Origin: Megaleporinus macrocephalus
Lineage: Eukaryota > Chordata > Actinopteri > Characiformes > Anostomidae
Length of the DNA stretch: 64,000 nucleotides
Assembly: GCA_021613375.1 (NCBI GenBank)
Contig: CM038716.1
Span: 13,992,274-14,056,273, forward strand
Reading direction: 5' to 3'
Each line of letters starts with the position of its first letter. Positions within the stretch are counted from its first letter, which is position 1. The notes below the pieces were generated by a model. The model did no database searches, was not told the DNA's origin, and saw only the letters and a program-made list of their open reading frames with translations. Made by a program: the position numbers and the translations under genes. This document shows positions 59,478 to 64,000 of this stretch, one piece after another.

Positions 59478-61035
59478 AGACACATAGTAGGTGTTTCTAA
59501 TAAAGTGGCCAGTTAGTGGAAGTACAAGGTTGGTGTTTCTAATAAAGTGGCCAGTTAGAGGAAGTACAAGGTTGGTGTTTCTTATAAAGTGGCCTCTTAG
59601 TGGAAGTACAAGTTAGGTGTCTCTAATAAAGTGGCCAGTGAGTAGACATACAAATTTGGTGTTTCTAATAAAGTGGCCGATTAGTGGAAGTAAAGGTTGA
59701 TGTTTCCTATAAAGTGACCTCCTAGTGGAAGTACAACTTAGGTGTTTCTAGTAAAGTGGCCAGTGAGTAGACGTACACGGTTGGTGTTTCTAATAAAGTG
59801 GCCAGTTAGTACACGTATAAAGTTGGTGTTTCTAATAAAGTGGCTAGTTAGAGGAAGCACAAGGTAGGAGTTTCTAATAAAGTGGCCAGTGAGTAGATCT
59901 ACAAAGTTCATGCTTTTAATAAAGTGGCCAGTTAGTAGAAGTGCAAAGTGGCTGTTTCTAATTAAGTGGCCAATGAGTGAAACTACAAGGTAGGTGTTTC
60001 TAATATAATGACCAGTTAGTGGAAGCACAAGGTTGGTGTTTCTTATAAAGTGGCCAATTTATGAAAGTACAAGGTTGATGTTTCTAATAAAGTGGCCAGT
60101 TAGAGGAAGTGCAAAGTAGGTGTTTCTAATAAAGTGTCCCATTAGTTAAAGTACAAGGTTTGTGTTTCTCATAAAGTGGCCAATTTATAAAAGTACAAGG
60201 TTGATGTTTCTAATAAAGTGGCCAGTTAGAGGAAGCGCAAAGTAGGTGTTTCTAATAAAGTGGCCTGTTAGTACACGTATAAAGTTGGTGTTTCTAATAA
60301 AGTGGCCAGTTAGTGGAAGCACAAGGTAGGAGTTTCTAATAAAGTGGCCAGTTAGTGGAAGCACAAGGTAGGAGTTTCTAATAAAGTGGCCAGTTAGTAG
60401 ATCTACAAAGTTTGTGTTTTTAATAAAGTGGCCAGTTAGTAGAAGTGCAAGGTGGCTGTTTCTAATAAAGTGGCCAGTGAGTGAAACAACAAGGTAGGTG
60501 TTTCTAATATAGTGGCCAATTAGCGAAAGTAAAGGTTGGTGTTTCTCATAAAGTGTCCCATTAGTTGAAGTACAAAGTTTGTGTTTCTCATAAAGTGGCC
60601 AATTTATAAAAGTACAAGGTTGATGTTTCTAATAAAATGGCCAGTTAGAGGAAGCGCAAAGTAGGTGTTTCTAATAAAGTGGCCAGTTAGTACACGTATA
60701 AAGTTGGTGTTTCTAATAAAGTGGCCAGTTAGTGGAAGCACAAGGTAGGTGTTTCTAATAAAGTGGCCAGTAAGTAGATGTACAAAGTTGTTGTTTTCTA
60801 ATAAAGTGGCCAGTTAGTGGAAGTGCAAGGTGGCTGTTTCTAATAAAGTGGCCAGTGAGTGAAACTACAAGGTAGGTGTTTCTAATATAGTGGCCAATTA
60901 GTGAAAGTAAATGTTGGTGTTTCTCATAAAGTGGCCGTTAGTTATAGTACAAGGTAGGTGTTTCTAATAAAGTGGCCAATTAGTGGAAGTAAAGGTTGGT
61001 GTTTCTCATAAAGTGTCCGGTTAGTGGAAGTACAG
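59478..61035 (-). repeat. 41/42-bp minisatellite, inverted block, about 37 copies
   Basis: Units read GGTGTTTCTAATAAAG, TGGCCAGTTAGTGGAAG, TACAAGG on the plus strand, the reverse complement of the unit at 47.3-53.5 kb. Copies are more diverged (GTAGACATACAAATTTGG, CATAAAGTGTCCC, TATAAAAGTACAAGG). A set of several units, including GTACACGTATAAAG, recurs near 59810, 60270 and 60690, showing its own higher-order structure. Confidence 0.95.
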
Positions 61036-61770
61036 TGGAAGATTGATGTCATGGCCAACAACAGTGGTCAACAAAACACTTTGCTCCGCCCACTGTCCCT
61101 TTACCATACACAGTGACCGGAGAGGCTATTTCTGTGAATAATTTGCTTTGGCGTTTTTCCACCGTAGCCCTGCTTAGCCAGCGATCAGCGGGAGCGAGAC
61201 TCTCCCGAGGTCCGGAGAAACGCCGAATGTGATGTGGAGGTAATATCTTAATGAAGGAGGCTCAGTGCTCAGAGTCGGCCAGAGTTTTTTCCTTAGATCT
61301 GCAAGTTTGGCCCCTTTGAAGCCCTGCACAGTTTAATATTAGCAATTTCAGCCTTTAATAATCGACATCTGCAGACCAATAATACATTCCAATCAAGACC
61401 TGGCATCCCGGTATTCCGAGATAAAAGTAATTGCGCTTATTCCTCCATCTGATCGAGAGCTGCGTTCCGTTGGTAATGACTCTATTATTACTTTCTTCTA
61501 AACTAATCTTGGGAATCTATCTGGGTTGAATATGAGTTTGTCAATTTGATTGATTTGCATTGTAAAAGTGACATCAGTGCCTTATTATAAATAATGTGGA
61601 TGTGGTTTGCGAGACGGATGAAGCCGGAGCTCCGTCAGAAAACCTCTGATTAACTCTCGCTGAGTTTACAACCACACGCCCCGTCAAGCGACTCTATTAG
61701 GGGGAGTGTAATGGCTGGACGTCACTTTATTGAGTTCTTTAGGTGTAAAATTCTGTAATACATGTGAGTA
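61036..61770. other. Candidate conserved non-coding element cluster with PBX-POU motif
   Basis: A GC-balanced, non-repetitive block of about 0.7 kb. At 61547-61560 TGATTGAT overlaps ATTTGCAT, a PBX/HOX-like site fused to a perfect POU octamer. Further words include TTTAATAATCGAC, ATTAGCAATTTCAGCC and TAATTGCGCTTATTCC. There is no coding frame. It is the best candidate regulatory island in the window, though conservation is untested. Confidence 0.45.
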
Positions 61771-64000
61771 CGGTTCTGAAAGGGTGGGCTGCCGGGTCCC
61801 TGTTTGAGCGGTGGGAGTGGGGTGAAGCTGATGTATTGGGTTGCTGGGTGGAATTGACAGATTTGAGTGTTGTGCTGTTGAGAGAGTGAGGTATTTGGGT
61901 AATGGTGATGGATTAGGTTGAGGTGGATGAAGTGTTTATAGATGGTGTGTTGAGTTGATGTAGTATGTTATGATATGTTGGGTGATTTAACAGTCTGTTT
62001 GAACGATGGTAGTTGGTGTAGTCGAGGTGAATGGTGTATTAGGATGACGGACAGTATTTGGATAGTGTCTTGGCTTGATGTGTTGTTTTGGATTGTATGT
62101 GTTTGGTTAATGAGGTGTACTGTATTTAGACAGTGTGTTGGACTGGTTTACTGTATTTGGACAGTGTGTTGGACTGGTTTACTGTATTTGGACAGTGTGT
62201 TGGATTGGTTTACTGTATTTGGACAGTGTGTTGGATTGGTTTATTGTATTTGGACAGTGTGTTGGATTGGTTTACTGTATTTGGACAGTGTGTTGGATTG
62301 GTTTACTGTATTTGGACAGTATGTTGGACTGGTTTACTGTATTTAGACAGTGTGTTGGATTGGTTTACTGTATTTAGACAGTGTGTTGGACTGGTTTACT
62401 GTATTTGGACAGTATGTTGGACTGGTTTACTGTATTTAGACAGTGTGTTGGATTGCTTTACTGTATTGTGACAGTGTGTTGGATTGGTTTACTGTATTTA
62501 GACAGTGTGTTGAATTGGTTTACTGTATTTAGACAGTGTGTTGGATTGGTTTATTGTATTTGGATAATGTGTTGGATTGGTTAACTGTATTTAGACAGTG
62601 TGTTGGATTGGTTTATTGTATTTGGATAATGTGTTGGATTGGTTAACTGTATTTAGACAGTGTGTTGGATTGGTTTATTGTATTTAGACAGTGTGTTGGA
62701 TTGGTTTATTGTATTTAGACAGTGTGTTGAATTGGTTTACTGTATTTGGATAGTGTGTTGAATTGGTTTATTGTATTTGGATAATGTGTTGGACTGGTTT
62801 ACTGTATTTAGACAGTGTGTTGGATTGGTTTACTGTATTTAGACAGTGTGTTGGATTGGTTTACTGTATTTAGACAGTGTGTTGGATTGGTTTACTGTAT
62901 TTAGACAGTGTGTTGAATTGGTTTACTGTATTTAGACAGTGTTGAATTGGTTTACTGTATTTAGACAGTGTGTTTAATTGCTGTACTGTATTTAGACAGT
63001 GTGTTGGATTGGTTTATTGTATTTAGACAGTGTGTTGGATTGGTGTACTGTATTTAGACAGTGTGTTGGATTGGTTTACTGTATTTAGACAGTGTGTTGG
63101 ATTGGTTTACTGTATTTGGACAGTGTGTTGGATTGGTTTACTGTATTTGGACAGTGTGTTGGATTGGTTTACTGTATTTAGACAGTGTGTTGGATTGGTT
63201 TACTGTATTTGGACAGTGTGTTGGACTGTTTTACTGTATTTAGACAGTGTGTTGGATTGGTTTACTGTATTTAGACAGTGTGTTGGATTGGTGTACTGTA
63301 TTTAGACAGTGTGTTGGATTGGTTTATTATATTTGGATAGTGTGTTGGACTGGTTTACTGTATTTAGACAGTGTGTTGGATTGGTGTACTGTATTTAGAC
63401 AGTGTGTTGGATTGGTTTATTATATTTGGATAGTGTGTTGGACTGGTTTACTGTATTTAGACAGTGTGTTGGATTGGTGTACTGTATTTAGACAGTGTGT
63501 TGGATTGGTTTACTGTATTTAGACAGTGTGTTGGATTGGTTTATTATATTTGGATAGTGTGTTGGACTGGTTTACTGTATTTAGACAGTGTGTTGGATTG
63601 GTGTACTGTATTTAGACAGTGGTTGGATTGGTTTATTATATTTGGATAGTGTGTTGGACTGGTTTACTGTATTTAGACAGTGTGTTGGATTGGTGTACTG
63701 TATTTAGACAGTGTGTTGGATTGGTGTACTGTATTTAGACAGTGTGTTGGATTGGTTTACTGTATTTAGACAGTGTGTTGGATTGGTTTACTGTATTTAG
63801 ACAGTGTGTTGGATTGTTTTACTGTATTTAGACAGTGTGTTGGATTGGTTTACTGTATTTGGACAGTGTGTTGGATTGGTTTACTGTATTTGGACAGTGT
63901 GTTGGATTGGTTTACTGTATTTGGATAGTGTGTTGAATTGGTTTATTGTATTTGGATAATGTGTTGGATTGGTTAACTGTATTTAGACAGTGTGTTGGAT
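61771..64000 (+). repeat. 31-bp minisatellite, about 60 clear copies, runs off the window
   Basis: The unit is TGTGTTGGATTGGTTTAC, TGTATTTAGACAG, exactly 31 bp in most copies from about 62125. Before that (61771-62124) similar words (TGTTGAGTTGATG, GACAGTATTTGGATAG) mark decayed units. Since 31 is not divisible by three and the unit lacks most stops, all plus frames stay open for long stretches without being genes. The array continues beyond 64000. Confidence 0.95.

Noticed and set aside
61975..63649. Overlapping plus-strand frames rich in W, C, L and Y
   Set aside because: Translations of the 31-bp repeat, which cycles through all three frames; no domain or start is supported.

Overview
The window looks like non-coding DNA from a teleost fish, most likely an otophysan (characin, catfish or relative). 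This rests on several features: tRNA-derived SINEs and RTE/Rex3-like and L1-like LINE 3' ends typical of fish, decayed Tc1-like and other DNA transposons of families I recall from otophysan genomes, AT-rich unique sequence, and an extreme load of minisatellites. I find no complete protein-coding gene, rRNA, functional tRNA or CRISPR array. Long open frames exist only where a repeat period is divisible by three or the sequence is of low complexity.

Layout. 0-2 kb: a large inverted repeat with about 460-bp arms around a 0.4 kb spacer. 2.5-9.2 kb: a SINE, a 22-bp minisatellite, a hexamer/(AT)n block, an L1-like 3' end and a 61-bp array in two blocks. 9-20 kb: AT-rich unique DNA with a SINE tail, 45-bp and 57-bp arrays and two antisense DNA-transposon remnants. 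20.7-23.7 kb: a tandem segmental duplication, each copy carrying a 62-bp array, ending at a splice-like AG|GTAAGT junction. 24-28 kb: a 1.2 kb non-autonomous DNA transposon and two SINEs. 29.4-33 kb: a degenerate higher-order array with a mobile element split around it. 34-42 kb: transposon fragments, possible conserved non-coding elements, and a roughly 0.5 kb tandem repeat carrying inverted arms. 43.3-45 kb: an approximately 215-bp array rich in CTGGTC/GACCAG. 46.6 kb: a LINE C-terminal fragment. 47.3-53.5 kb: a 41/42-bp minisatellite of more than 130 copies. 54.5-56.4 kb: a 30-bp array. 56.4-59.2 kb: a GTGTGAGG-rich compound array with about 21 splice-like inserts. 59.5-61.0 kb: the 41/42-bp minisatellite again, inverted. 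62-64 kb: a 31-bp array running off the end.

Between the arrays lie GC-balanced, non-repetitive islands (near 1.2, 6.7, 10.4, 26.7, 37.5, 38.5, 42.7, 45.6, 54.1 and 61.4 kb). Some contain homeodomain, POU-octamer, PBX-like or AP-1 sites. They read like conserved non-coding elements of a gene desert or very long intron, but that needs alignment to other fish. By my coordinates tandem arrays fill roughly 25 kb, about 40% of the window. At least two arrays, probably three, appear to have grown out of the ends or edges of interspersed mobile elements. Family names for mobile elements come from remembered consensus features, not from a database search.
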